DNA of 64,000 nt from Adiantum capillus-veneris (GCA_014529385.2 CM043952.1:58734119-58798118), one strand, 5' to 3'; positions 11,036 through 22,814 are shown, counted from the stretch's first letter. Program-made: numbers and translations. The notes: a model not told the origin generated them from the letters alone.

Positions 11036-12353
11036 CTATTTTGGATAAGATCGTGGTTTAGCGCGCTTGTACACTCGCTTTTGCCCAGCGTCCGTTTTCT
11101 TCTTTGTTTGCTGAGCTTTTGGGTCTTGCTCTATTTCTTCTTCTTCTTGAGCTTTTGGTTCTTGCAACACTCTTTCTTCTTCATCTTGCTGTTGCTTCTC
11201 TAGCCTCTCTCTCTTATGTCTTTCAGCTTCTTCATCAGCGTCCCTTTGTGTCCTGCACAAGGCTTCATTACGTTGGGCCTCATTGCACCAATGCATTTCT
11301 GATTGGGCCTCATTGCACCGATGCATTTCTGATTTCAACTTCCTGATCACTTGCTCTGTTTCTTCTTCTTGCTGAGCTTTTGGTTCTTGCAACACTCTTT
11401 CTTCTTCATCTTGATGTTGCTTCTCTAGCCTCTCTCTCTTATGTCTTTCAGCTTCTTCATTAGCGTCCCTTTGTCTCCTACACAAGGCTTCATTACGTTG
11501 GGTCTCATTGCACCGATGCATTTCTGATTTCAACTTCCTGATCACTTGTTGTGAGAACAAATCTAGGGCAGTATCAAACGTATCTTCAGTTGTATATGCT
11601 GCACGATCCTCTGATTGTAGCCATAGAAACAACCAGCTTCTCAAAGTATCTATCATGAAGTTTTGTTGTTGTTCTTTGGTCTGATCCGCTATCTTAGGAG
11701 TAACAAGCCAACTTCCTTTGGGAATCTAGCACATTTTGTACATACATCATCAATAATTAGATTGTTTTGGGGCCTAAAGTTGTAGTGCTTCCAAAACAAT
11801 CTCAAATCCTTCAAGAATACAGGCTTATTATATATCTGCCAAGACTGGCCACTACAATGATTCTATGAAAAACACCTCTCAGCTTAGCCCGCTGCTCTTT
11901 GAATACTGTTTCTAATATTGCATTCATTTTAGGTGCCATGCTGGTGCTCCATATATACACATAGAAAAATCGGAGGCACCAATCCAAAAATTTGTGGTTG
12001 TCTCCGCGACAAAATACATACCTCCTATCTTGCACATTGTACTTTATCATTTCCCCTACATGTTTAGGGGGAATGTCACCGTGCATTGGCTCTACAACTT
12101 GAACAAGTAGGCCATTTAAACCATTTAAATCAAGAACCAAAGCACGCCCCTTATCTGCAAACGGCTTTGGCACGCATATTGGGTCTGGCAGTGCATACCA
12201 CTCAGCAAAAATAACTTTCCCCGAGGGATGAACATAATTGAAATACTCATTAATTTTTGTTAAGTGTTTAAGATAGCTATCCAGGCGCTTCTCAATCTCG
12301 TCTTTTTCTTTTTGTAGATGTCTAGCCTTAGCAATATGCCACTTTTGTATGGT
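11036..12353 (-). pseudogene. NLI-interacting-factor/FCP1-type HAD domain protein with C-terminal coiled coil (one frameshift)
   Basis: Read leftwards, a likely splice acceptor (GCATGCAG, ending about 12354) opens a coiled-coil lead-in, then the HAD-type phosphatase core: LVLDLNG near 12135, FLDWCLRFFYVYIWST near 11980-11930, and, after a frame change near 11850, NKPVFLKDLRLFW (about 11825-11787) and NLIIDDVCTK (about 11763-11734). These match the order of motifs in NIF/FCP1 domains (DLDxT, WS(S/T), KPLFLKDL, IDDS). Here the second nucleophile-motif Asp is Asn (DLNG), as in a divergent plant subgroup, and an extra LNG is inserted. The C-terminus (11585-11100) is a Glu/Arg-rich coiled coil with an internal duplication, ending in a basic KKKTDAGQKR tail. 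Family activity would be Ser/Thr-protein dephosphorylation. With DLNG and the frameshift, activity is doubtful. The frameshift could also be a small unmodelled intron. Confidence 0.7.
11110..11560 (-). repeat. tandem duplication (offset 225 bp) inside the coiled-coil coding region
   Basis: GTTGCTTCTCTAGCCTCTC starts at 11191 and again at 11416, and the surrounding sequence (GAGCTTTTGGTTCTTGCAAC before, TTATGTCTTTCAGCTTCTTC after) repeats too. At protein level the block RKLKSEMHRCNE...ERLEKQ...VLQEPKAQ occurs twice. In the copy nearer 11191, an SEMH-CNEAQ segment is repeated once more. Confidence 0.9.
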
Positions 12354-12868
12354 TCTGCATGCAATGGCATAATTTAAATAATGTAGGGCAATTAACTATA
12401 GTTTCTCTTGCTCTGTGACACAGAAATGGTATCAAATAAAGAATCATAAAGGACAAGCAAAAACTATTGAACTCTTGCACAGTAAAGTAATATTGAAAAG
12501 AGTTTCTTCATTATAAATATCCAGAAAGACACATGCCACATGGTGTGGACCTCGCTAACACTACATAACTTGGACATAACTTGCACAGTAAAATAATATT
12601 AAAAAGAGTTTCTTCATTATAAATATCCAAAGAGTTACATGCCACATGGTGTGGACCTTGCTAACACTACATAACTTGGACACAACAGGGAACAGATTCA
12701 ACATAATTTCTTGCAAGCACGTGAGAAAATGGCTTTCTTTTCACCTCTGCTACGTTCGTTTATGTCATCCGGGGTGCTCGGAGGGGCATCACATTTCTCG
12801 TCCCCAGCTTTTTCCAGAATTTGTTCAAGGACACTTTTTCTCTTTAATTTCACTTTGTTTACAAAACC

Positions 12869-13207
12869 CTACAGGGGGCTGTCATCACCGGCATCTTGTG
12901 CAGTGAGCCCACTGTTAGTCCTGAAACCTTCCTCTTGAGCACTCCTACCTTCCTCTTGCGCACTCCTAATTGTTTCCTTTGAGATGCTTGTTTGATCATC
13001 TGTAGGGGGCTTGGGTTTGGGATGAGTAATCATGATAAAATCTTCATCATCATCATCTATTTCTTTACCATTTGCAGTAGCCTTGTGCGTTGGTGCATGT
13101 TGTAGCATTATATCAGTCCTTTCATGTTGTCTATCCATCTCATCAGACACCATTATGATTTCTTGTATGCATAGTGTGACAAGTAGGATTCCATGTGTGG
13201 TAGGCAT
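12869..13207 (-). CDS. unrecognised acidic segment, possible upstream exon of the HAD locus
   Basis: An open stretch of about 113 codons on the same strand as the HAD domain, between it and array B. It has a strongly acidic IDDDDEDFIMI segment, then a Lys/Pro-rich and Ser/Gln/Glu-rich linker with a short internal repeat (SAQEEGRSAQEEGF). No fold or family is recognised. Its place and low-complexity character would suit a linker exon of the same minus-strand gene. Without a transcript this is only a suggestion. Confidence 0.3.
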   Translation of the reverse strand: MPTTHGILLVTLCIQEIIMVSDEMDRQHERTDIMLQHAPTHKATANGKEIDDDDEDFIMITHPKPKPPTDDQTSISKETIRSAQEEGRSAQEEGFRTNSGLTAQDAGDDSPL

Positions 13208-13219
13208 CTAAATCCTATA

Positions 13220-14610
13220 AACATTCATATTATCTATGCAAACTATGCTAACTAGTATACAAAGTGTGCTAACCACCATGATCAATATGCTAACTAGCAT
13301 ACAGATTATGCTAACAAGGAAGTGTGAATATAGTGTGTATGCTAACTAGCAGAGAATGTATGCTAATTAGCATACATAAAATGTTAATAGGCAAAATTGT
13401 GCGTATGCCAAAGGTATACTTATTACTGATGGTGTGCTAATTAGCATACATGGTATGCTAACTAGAGGATAAATTATGCCAATTAACATAACCTCTTTGC
13501 TAATTAGCATACCACCTTTGTTGGTTAGCATACTATGCATGCTAACTAAAATACACATTATGATAACTAGCAAAGAGGTATGCTAACTAGCATAGAGGTA
13601 TGCTAACTAGCATACACATTATGCTAGCTAGCTCAAAATGTATGCTAACTAGCATAGAGGTATGTTAACAAGCATACACATTATGCTAGCTAGAAAAGAA
13701 GGTATGCTAACTAAACTTTGAATGCTTGTTGGCATGCACCAAATGCTAGCTAGCATACAAGGTATGCTAGCTAGAAAAGAAGGTATGCTAATTATCATAT
13801 CTTGTTTTCTAGTTTTCGTACTTGCATGCTAGCCATCATACACAATGTTCTAATTAGCATAAAAATTATGCTAATTACCATATTAAATATGCTAATTAAC
13901 ATACCATTTTTTATAGTTAGCACACAGAGTGTGCTAATTATAAAAAAGGTATTCTTGTGCATGTTATTTAGCATACCTTTTTCTAATTAGCATACTTGCA
14001 TGCTAGCCATCATATACAGTGTTCTAATTAGCATAAAAATATGCTAAGTAGCATACCTTGTATGTTAGTTATCACACATAGGCACACTGTGTGTGCTAAC
14101 TAACATAAAGGGTATGCTAATTAGCATATTTAATATGCGAATTAGCATACATTTTTTGCTAGTTAGCACACTATGCACTAATTAGCATATCTAATATGTT
14201 GATTAACATACTTTGTTTCTAATTGGGAAACTCTCTATGCTAGTTAGCATGCATAGTTTGCTAACTAGCATAGAAGGTATGCTTATTAGCATACACAGTA
14301 TGCAAACTAGCATATAAAAAATGCCAACTAGTATTCAAAATATGTTAGCTAGGATAACTAGCATACACAGTATGCTTACCACCATGAAAATGTATGCTAC
14401 CTATATCTCATAGTATGCTAACTAGCATAACTAGGTTTGTCAACTATTATACACAGTATGCTTACCACCATGAAAATGTATGCTACCTATATCTCATAGT
14501 ATGCTAACTAGCATAACTAGGTTTGTCAACTATTATACACAGTATGCTAGACACCATACCCACTAAGCTAACTAGCATACCTTCTATGCTAACTAGCATA
14601 CACAGGGCTA
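13220..14610. repeat. array of short palindromes, TATGCTAACTAGCATA type (array B)
   Basis: About 1.4 kb packed with units such as TATGCTAATTAGCATA, TATGCTAACTAGCATA and TATGCTAGCTAGCATA, mostly 20-30 bp apart. The dyad is kept while the two central bases and the spacers vary. This is the same motif family as array A at 10.2 kb. A few isolated relatives lie near 16930-16980. The preserved dyad symmetry argues against a simple decayed satellite. Confidence 0.9.
14363..14534. repeat. 86 bp exact-looking tandem duplication inside array B
   Basis: The block beginning ATACACAGTATGCTTACC at 14363 repeats at 14449 with an 86 bp offset. Both copies include CCATGAAAATGTATGC and AACTAGGTTTGTCAAC. I saw no difference between them. 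Confidence 0.92.
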
Positions 14611-14999
14611 GTGTAGGAATCAAGGCTAAATAATTTTTCCTTAACATTATCTTACCAAAACTCTGTGTGATTGGAGGTCCTTGCCCTGTGACCTTGCCAC
14701 ACCATTCAGTTGATATCTGCTGACAGGTGGAAGCTCTACATTCGATCCCTAGGGAGCATGCAACAACAAAGCTGTCACATGGAATTTTGACCATTGCATT
14801 GATTTTGTGTGCTTCTAGTGCCAATACACATGTTGCTTGTTGTCCCATCGCGTACCCCTCCTATACACTCTATAAAAGTGCCCATAGCTATCTTGCATAG
14901 GGTAGTGGGGATGAAGGAGCCTTGTATCATCCTACTTATCTGCATGAGCAGGTGCAATTGACTATTGTAGGTGTGCACTTTTCCTTCTTGCACCTCCAC
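14504..14999 (-). other. unrecognised short minus-strand reading frames
   Basis: Two overlapping short frames (114 and 74 codons) on the strand of the HAD locus. One reads through the end of array B, so it is at least partly non-coding. The other holds LHLLMQISRMIQGSFIPTTL followed by a Gly/Thr-rich stretch. Nothing identifies a family. They may be exon pieces or chance. Confidence 0.2.
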
Positions 15000-15232
15000 A
15001 TTAATCTACAAACCAATCAAAGAGAGGCATGGTAAGTACATAGGATAGTTGTGCACATATTCAAAACATAAGGTTCAATCACAAAAACCATTGGCACTTA
15101 CACAAAGACAGGCTATGTCAATATCAATAGCAGTGGGGATGTTCTCACTCTGAGGAAACCCCAAACCATCTAGCATCTTGATCTTTACCTTGAGCTCTGT
15201 TTCTCTCCTTGCATCCCCAATGTCAATGAGGC

Positions 15233-15943
15233 CTAAACACCACAATTCATTCTCAGCATCATGAAGCTCTGTCTCATAGCAAGTACTACAGGGTTGACCA
15301 TATCATGGCTTGCTTTGAGAATCCTCGTACCTTCAAGCTCTTGACCCACATTCTTGAGATGCTGTTTAGCATCCTGCAGGTAATTTCTGAGATGGTCACT
15401 TGCACTCATGATGTGTTGCAAATCAGAGAGCCCGAAATATGACAGGCTTGCTATCACTTTGTGAGAGATGTTAATAGAGAGGGGTGATGCCTTGGCAACA
15501 AAAACAACTTTCAAAGCTACTTGGCCAGTGCAATCATCCTTTGTTTCTGCGAAGCCGTCCTCTATTTTTTGACTTGAGGGGTGGGTATTACGTACCCTCC
15601 ACTTCTCAACATGGGCATTGTAGTATCCTTTTTCTTGAAGGTTTTGCAAATGCTAGACAGAAAACACAGCCCAACTGAATTGCACGATTGAGCCACTTGC
15701 AATTGCCACTGGACAGAATTGTTTTACCAAACCCTTTGCAAAAGCCGAATAAATTTCCATGTTGGTGGGGGCCTTCTGATACACCATGTAGTGCAGCTGA
15801 AGTACTTGGTCGTACATGTCGCTACAAATGCTATTGCATTTGAAGCGATATTTTTTGCAATCCTTCCCCTCTCTGAATACACTAAACCACCCTAAATATG
15901 TAATCTTCTCCCACTTCACCAATTTGGGGTCGACACCGTCCAT
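15233..15943 (-). pseudogene. unrecognised minus-strand coding segment with one in-frame stop
   Basis: Read leftwards from 15943, an open frame of 96 codons ends at TAG (15655-15653), and the very same frame continues for another 140 codons to 15233. The first half is rich in aromatic and charged residues (KWEKITYLGWFSVFREG), and the second holds a helical segment (HIMSASDHLRNYLQDAKQHL). The long shared frame suggests one coding unit with a nonsense mutation, or an exon border (TTTTCTGTCTAG resembles a splice acceptor). I do not recognise the protein. Strand and position would allow it to be upstream of the HAD domain in one gene. Confidence 0.4.
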
Positions 15944-16346
15944 GGAGAGGCATGGACAACATTAAACTCTTCTATTGTTACACAACTTTTCTTGCAGTGG
16001 GATGTTCAGCTTGGGAGCTTTCCATCGGCCTACACACCACACAAGATTATAAGATTCAAACCTTATAGAACCCCACTAGAATAGGGCTATCAAGTAATTT
16101 CTACACAGGCAATTGCGCGGGCTCTCCTTAGATGCAATCATCTAAGCATGCACCTTGAATTCCTAAGGCAATGCACAAGCACCTGATCAGTGTGAGAGAA
16201 TCCACAGCTAGATTGCAGCCAACAAGCATATAAGTTGAATCCATAGTCCTCTATGTTGATTGCAGCATACGCATAGCAACACAATTTTCTCATGGGTGAG
16301 AGGATTCACTAACAGATTAGTAGTTGGGGCATGCTGGAGAAATGTG

Positions 16347-16391
16347 TCATGCTTTGCTTAATTTACAACTTCCAAATGTGCCCCCCTCATT

Positions 16392-16474
<83 letters not shown>

Positions 16475-16772
16475 CTGAGTCCTGCTTCCCCTTCCCTGCA
16501 TGCATGTACTTTGGCATTGGGGATCCTTGGGAATTAGAACCCTTCAATCTTTTGCAGGGCCGAGGAGAAGCAACAGAACCTTTACCCCTCAACTTCCTTC
16601 TTGGTGGAGTACTATCAAGATTGCTGTTGGAGGTGGCTGGCTCTAGTGGTGAGCTATCCTCCACTTGGGCTGATTGCTGGCCTCTGACTGCATACTTGCT
16701 TGGAGATTGCAATTGCTTTCCTCCCTTTCTCTGACCTGTGGCCCCTATGTCGTGCTTTCCTCCATGCTTCAT
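16347..16772 (-). CDS. basic Ser/Pro-rich N-terminal-like segment containing a GA/CT tract
   Basis: A minus-strand frame starting MKHGGKHDIGATGQ, rich in Lys, Arg, Ser, Pro and Gly, with PPRRKLRGKG and RPCKRLKG, which look like nuclear localisation signals. After about 100 residues it runs into the microsatellite at 16394-16471 and becomes Ser-Leu repeats. It could be the first exon of the minus-strand gene spanning 16.8-11.0 kb, with the tract lying in an intron. I cannot exclude a chance frame. Confidence 0.3.
16394..16471. repeat. (AG)n microsatellite
   Basis: Pure AG dinucleotide tract of about 78 bp. Confidence 0.98.
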
Positions 16773-16999
16773 GACTACACCACTACCTCAATGTAACTAA
16801 TGAGCTTAGGTGTTAGAGATTTTAAAAAGATTACGATTCATTTTTTTGACGTCCAAGTATACACTTTGTTTAGTTCATGATAGTGGCCCACATACTTGAA
16901 AAATCATGATTGTCCTATCCATGTGTTATGCTTACAAGATGTGCTCGTTGGCATATGTTAACTAGCACAAAAAGCACGACACGTTAACATGATTTCACC

Positions 17000-17047
<48 letters not shown>

Positions 17048-17060
17048 GAGAGAGAGAGAG
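17000..17060. repeat. compound (TA)n(GT)n(TA)n(GA)n microsatellite
   Basis: A short TA run, then about 28 bp of GT, a further TA run and a GA run in direct succession. The stretch 16800-17728 otherwise holds AT-rich unassigned DNA with further short GT (to 17542) and CT (17673-17695) tracts. Confidence 0.95.
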
Positions 17061-17728
17061 AATTTGCAGAGTGTGATTCTAATGGAAGGGCTTATCTTTT
17101 AAATGTTGTTGTCATCCTCTCTCCATTTATCTACACAAAGAAAATTTTACTCTCTTGAGGAGAGGCTTTTCTTTTAGTTTGTTATTTTTTCAATTTTCCC
17201 ATGTGGCTACTTGTACGTAGTTCTCATACTTCTAGTTTGTTGCTTTAGTGCCCTCAAAGTTCTCGTCATTGGGCATTCTTAGAGATTTTTCAAGAAATAT
17301 AAATAAGCCTCTTTTGAGAGAGAGAGAGAGAAGAAGAAGAAGAAGATTAGTTCTACCTCCAATATATTTGGGAGTCTAAACCAATTACGTAGAAGGGAAT
17401 TTGGATTAATATTTTCTTTTTATTGCTCATATGTAGTAGATTGGTTATCCAAATTCTCTTTTAAGTAACTGGTTAAGACTCCTAGATTTATTGAAGGTCG
17501 AACTAATTTTCTTTCTCTGTGTGTGTGTGTGTGTGTGTGTGTTTACATGTGCATATAGTCGCGAGGATACATTGACATGCACAGTCATTGAAAATCAATT
17601 TATATGTGACATCTCTCTCTTTCTCTCTTCTATATTCATTTCATTGAACATCAAAGCCTCTGTGATATCTCTATCTCTCTCTCTCTCTCTCTCTATCATA
17701 CACTTACAACCTCTCTCTACTCTCTTAT

Positions 17729-18569
17729 TGTCATAAAATATAATACCTAACTTTACCAAATGATTTTGTCATATTAAATTGATCATTTAATATGGGAAGA
17801 TAAAATCGAAACAAGAGTTAGGATTTAGATATATGCTTCTAGACCTATCTCAACAGGGGACCAAAAGGATAAATGGTTGCATAGGGATCCAAAAAGAGAC
17901 GGTCTACTCAAAGAGAAATTTGCAATAAGTGCTTCTAGATTTATCTCAGCAAGGGACCAAGAGGAAACATGGTTACATCTCAATAGGGGTCCAAAAGGAG
18001 GTAGTCTAGTAAAGAGCAACGTGCATCTAATGGAGCTTAAAAGACCTTAGGGTTAGCTTCATTAAAGACCTCCAAAAGTTAGTGTAAAAAATTCCTTTGA
18101 CCTAGGAAATCTAGGGCTAACCTTGAGGTGGGAATCCTACCCAAGCATGAGATGCTAAGATGCTTAAAGTGGTTTTGGAAGCCTTGCCTAAATCTAGAGG
18201 TGATTTTTATGCTTAAATGACTAAGGTTCTTGAAGTATTAAATTCAAAGGTAAACTCTCACAAGACATAAAACATTTCCATGCTTGATTTACTAAGTGCT
18301 TGAAGTATTCAATTCAAACCAAATGACTTAATAAGCATAAAAGACACATGTTCAAATGATCCTCCACATATGGCCCTCATGATGTTCTTGAATGCTATTG
18401 GATAGGTTTTAAAGGGGTCCAATGAGAATTTAAATACATAAAAATAAATAGTTAAGTTCTTTCTCTCAAGGAGGAAAAAGAGGACACATGTCCAAATGAA
18501 ATAATTAAATAATAAGAGAGAGAGAGAGTGGGAGAGAGAGAGAGAGAGAGGTGGACCAAGTATGAGAGT
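17729..18569 (+). repeat. 5' LTR (3' end lost) of a second gypsy element
   Basis: It starts TGTCATAAAATATAAT and aligns with 21884 onward through landmarks such as CTATCTCAACAGGGGACCAA, the TTAAAAGACCTTAGGGTTA block and a GA tract (18514-18549). Similarity stops after CCAAGTATGAGAG, so the last part of the LTR, the primer site and the start of gag are missing or replaced. Confidence 0.88.
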
Positions 18570-18589
18570 GGGGACATCACAAAAATTAC

Positions 18590-21480
18590 CCAACATGGCA
18601 AAAGTCCCAAAAGCTCAAGAAATTCAAAGAGGGAGGAAAGAGTATCTCTTTTCTTACCTATGATGGCACCTTTGGTGCCACCAACAAAGTATTTCCTTTC
18701 ATCCAAAAATTTGATGCGGACTTTTGAGAAGAGGGCTTCATGGAGTCCTCCAAGCTACACCATGTAGCTATACACTTTCAAAAATCTACTCACCAATGGT
18801 GGACTAGCCTTCGTGGCAATGGCGAGGCCCCAAATACATGTTTCGAGAAAAGGGATTCACGAAGTCCTCCAAGCTACACCATGTAGCTATGCACTTTCAA
18901 ATATCTACTTCCCAATGGTGGGCTAGCCTTAGTGGAAATGTCAAGGCCCCAAAGACATAGAAAACTCTACGAGTTTCCATCATGAAGAAATTTCTTGCAA
19001 GCGATGCCAAGGACAAAGTGCTCACCGAATGGCGAAGTTCGAAGCTGCTCTTCAATGAGTCTATCCACAAATATATAGACAAGTTTTGGTATATATAGAC
19101 ATGTATATCCCACAAATATATAGACAAGTTTTGGGATATACATCTCAAAGCTACAGTCTTTCAAAGGATAGACTTTGCAGAACAAAAGAAACAATTTTAT
19201 GTGGGATTACCTAAAGAAATGGCCAAGTATGCCAACTCACAACGGCCTAGCACTATCACCAAAGTCATCCACCACACTATGGTTACTTCAAGGATCAATT
19301 TCTAACAAGGAGTGAGAACAAATTTCAAGCCCATGGAAAAGAAGGATCAAAATGAAGCTAAAAGAAATAGCAATGCTCAAAACTCTTTCCAAGGCAACAC
19401 CAACATCACCAATGACAAATCCAAGAAGAAAGGAGCTTACAAAGGTAAAAATAAGCTCTCTCCCAAAGAATTAGAGGCCTTTCATAAAGACCATAAATGA
19501 TTTAAGTGTGGGGAGCAAGGACATGGTTATCGTTATTTCCCCAAAAGAAATGTACGCAATAACACTCCTAGAGCTTCCCTGGTTGAAGCTCCAAAAGAGG
19601 ATACTCATTCAAAGGATCATCCCTCTCCTATGCTTGGGGAAAAGTAAGGGAGCATGATGTCTTCATCTTGTCTGACCATGGCTCTACTCACAACTTCATA
19701 TCAATGGAGTTGGCGACCAAGTTGGGCATTCAAGCTTTGGAGATGGGAGACAGCTTCCAGATCTCTCAAAGCGATTTGAGGTCCAATGTGATGCTTGTGG
19801 TAATTGCCTTGGAGCAGGTTTGCTTCAAGAAGGGAATTCCATAACATATGAGAGCAGAAGGCTCAATGCCGATGAATGGGTCTTGGGCATATGCAAAAAA
19901 GATCTTTTAGCTATTCTACATGTCCTACACACATGGAAGCACTATCTCTTGGAGGCTCCATTCATCCTACAAATGGGTCACAAAGCCTCAAGAACTTCAT
20001 GAAGCAAACCAAGCTTTACAACAAATGAGGTGGGAAATTTTTCTTTCGCAATTTAAAACTTATATGGCTCACATTGCTGGCAAGCACAATCAAGTGGTCA
20101 ATGCACTTTCACAATGGCCAAGGGTAGATGTGGTGTCTATAGCAACTCACAATGATCTATCTTTTATGATAGGTGAGTATGCTACTGACCGAGACTTTAA
20201 GTAGGTAATTACAGCCTTGCACTAGGGAACAAAAAAAAAGAACCATTCACCTTGAAGGATGGTTATCTTCCAAATGGCAATAGGCTATGTATTACTCACC
20301 CATACAATAAGAAAGTCATGTATGAATCCCATGCTTCTCATTATGCAGGGTAAAGAAAGATTCCATAATCTACTCTTCAAGGAGTAGAAAAGTATTATTG
20401 GTCTATCATGAAAAGTAAAAATACAAGGGTATGCTTAAAAATGCGTGGTGTATCAAAAATTAAAATTTGATCAAGGGAAGCAACTTGGATTGTTTTAGTC
20501 GACAGGCTTAGCAAGAAAACACACTCTATGCCTGTCAAAAAGACTATTAAGGCATATCAAATGGAAACCCTCTTTAGATCTCAAATTTTCAATTGTCATG
20601 GATTGCCAACATCCATAGTGTCGGACAAAGATCCTAGAATGACCAGTAATTTATAAAAGGGTCTCTTTGAGAATCTAGGAAGTAGATTAAATTTCTTTTT
20701 TGGCCTATCATCCACAAACGGATGACCAAGGTGAAATAACTAATCTAATGCTTCTTGAATCTACTAAAAGCCTATGTCATGGAAGTAGATCAATGTTCTC
20801 AATGAGAGAAGTACCTACCTCTTATAGAGTGTGCATACAATGACATTGTACATACTTCTATGGGCAAAGCACCTTTTGATGTTAAAGAGGGAAGATCCAT
20901 AAGTCCCTTACTACTTAAAGTACATGGGAAGATCTTCGCTGCTGCTGATGAATATAGCCGAGACTCACAAGAATCTTTTCCAAAGATTAAAGAGGTTATA
21001 TCCATCTCAAAGAAAAGGCAAAAAGGGCTCCTGCTAATAAGCACATAAGAGGCCTAGCCTTTAAGAAAAAGATTGGGTCTTGCTAAAGTTTCTCAAGGCT
21101 CATCTAAGGCATACTGCAGGCAAGAATCCTACGAGCCACCAAGAGTATTATGTTAAACTAGCAAAAAGATACTATGGTCCTTTCTTTTTAAATTCCTAAG
21201 CCAATAAATGAGATGGCTTATCAATTAAAGTTTCCCAACCATTGGCTCATTCACAATGCTAACCATGTGAGCCTACTCAAGCCTTATAGAGCCACCAGAA
21301 GAACTAATATTGGAGGACCTACCAGAGATCAAAGATCAAGAAGAGGTGTTGCAACCCGAACCAATTCTTCGACATGGAGACAAGGTACTAAGAAACGGTA
21401 AGATTATCCAATATATCTTATTAATTTTAAGGATTATCATTTTAGAGATGCTAGAGGGATGCAAGGAACCTAGCTTAAGG
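18590..21480 (+). pseudogene. Ty3/gypsy gag-pol remnant with deleted reverse transcriptase
   Basis: Order: gag fragments (FLTYDGTFGATNKVF near 18643; SIMKKFLASDAKDKVLTEW near 18978); a zinc knuckle at 19498-19540, where the first Cys codon is TGA and the last is Phe; a protease relic (SDHGSTHNFIS near 19670, catalytic DSG now DHG); RNase H (ITYESRRLNADE near 19840, DLLAILHVLHTWKHYLL near 19903, then VVNALSQWP near 20095); integrase (KDPRM and SIVSD region near 20600-20640; ECAYNDIVHTSMGKAPFD near 20828-20880); and a C-terminal AYQLKFPNHWLIHNANHVSL near 21215. The RT core between protease and RNase H is gone. Many stops and frame changes. Motif wording fits chromovirus-like gypsy elements; a chromodomain is not visible. 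Confidence 0.85.
18744..18915. repeat. tandem duplication (offset 119 bp) within gypsy gag
   Basis: AGTCCTCCAAGCTACACCAT begins at 18744 and again at 18863, followed in both by GTAGCTAT.CACTTTCAAA and a CCAATGGTGG.CTAGCCTT block. A smaller repeat (ACAAATATATAGACAAGTTT) occurs at about 19066 and 19114. Confidence 0.9.
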
Positions 21481-22116
21481 ATAATATGAACCTTGTCAAT
21501 GCCTACAATGCTACATTGGATTAAGAAAATGAAAATGCATTTTAAATGAACAATGTTTTTGTCTTATAAGACTCATTATCTTTCTTCTATTGTGCACAAA
21601 ATTTAAGAAGTATGCATGCTTAGGATCATGTTTGTGGTGACGACGTCTCCTTAACACCTAGTAGAACTTATCACTCTACTTTGGAAGTATTATATGGACT
21701 AAAGAGCAGACACGCTTGCGATAGCTAAGTCTCCCAAGCACCAAATGGATTAGTCATCCATTTTGGAATGATTCCGTAGGGTAAAAAGGGATCCTCTACC
21801 CGTGTAGAAACATGGACTAATGACTAGGCTTTATCTTCGCTACCTCATAGTCAAGGACGACTTTATTTTTAAGAGAGAGGTAATGTCATAAAATATAATA
21901 TTTAACTTTACCAAATGATTTTCTCATATTACACTAATCATTTAATATAGGAAGATAAAGGGGGAACAAGAGTTAGGATATAGATATGTGCTTCTAAACC
22001 TATCTCAACAGGGGACCAAAAGGAGAAATGGTTGCATAGGGGTCCAAAAAGAGATGGTCTACCCAAAGAGCAATGTAAGTGCTTCTAGATTTACCTCAAC
22101 AAAGGACCAAGAGAGA

Positions 22117-22416
22117 GATGGTTACATCTCAATAAAGGTCCAGAAGAAGATAGTCTATCAAAGAGCAATGTGCATCTAATGGAGCTTAAAAGACCTTAGG
22201 GTTACCTTCATTAAAGACCTCCAAAATTTATTGTTAAAAAGTCCTTTGACCTTAAGCCCTTATTGAGATGGTTACATCTCAATAAGGGTCCAGAAGAAGA
22301 TAGTCTATCAAAGAGCAACGTGCATCTAATGGAGCTTAAAAGACCTTAGGGTTACCTTCATTAAAGATCTCCAAAATTTATTGTTAAAAAGTCCTTTGAC
22401 CTTAGGCAAGCTAAGG
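22117..22416. repeat. 150 bp tandem duplication inside the 3' LTR
   Basis: GATGGTTACATCTCAATAA begins at 22117 and at 22267. The two copies are nearly identical, with a few substitutions. The 5' LTR has this segment once, so the duplication arose in this LTR after insertion. Confidence 0.92.
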
Positions 22417-22811
22417 CTAACCTTGAGGTGGGACTCCTATCCAAGCATGAGATGCTAAGATGCTTCAAGTGGTTGTGGAAACCTTACCCAAAGCTTGAGG
22501 TGATTTTTATGCTTAAATGACTAAGGTTCTTGAAGTGTTCAATTCAAAACTAAACTGTCAAGAGGCATAAAACTTTTCCATGCTTAATTGACTAAGTGCT
22601 TGCAAAATTTAATTCAAACTCAATGACTTAATAAGTATAAAAGACACATGTTCAAATGATCCTCCACATACGGCCCTCATGATGTGCTTGAATGCTATTG
22701 GATAGGTTTTAAAGGGGTCCAATGAGAATTTCAATACATAAAATAAATAATTAAGTTCTTTCTCTCAAAGAAAAAAAAGAGGACACATGTCCAAATGAAA
22801 AGATTAAATAA

Positions 22812-22814
<3 letters not shown>

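Noticed and set aside
10199-14610. CRISPR-like array (short palindromic repeats with spacers)
   Set aside because: The repeats vary in sequence, spacers are irregular and partly repeated, there are no cas genes, and the DNA is eukaryotic.
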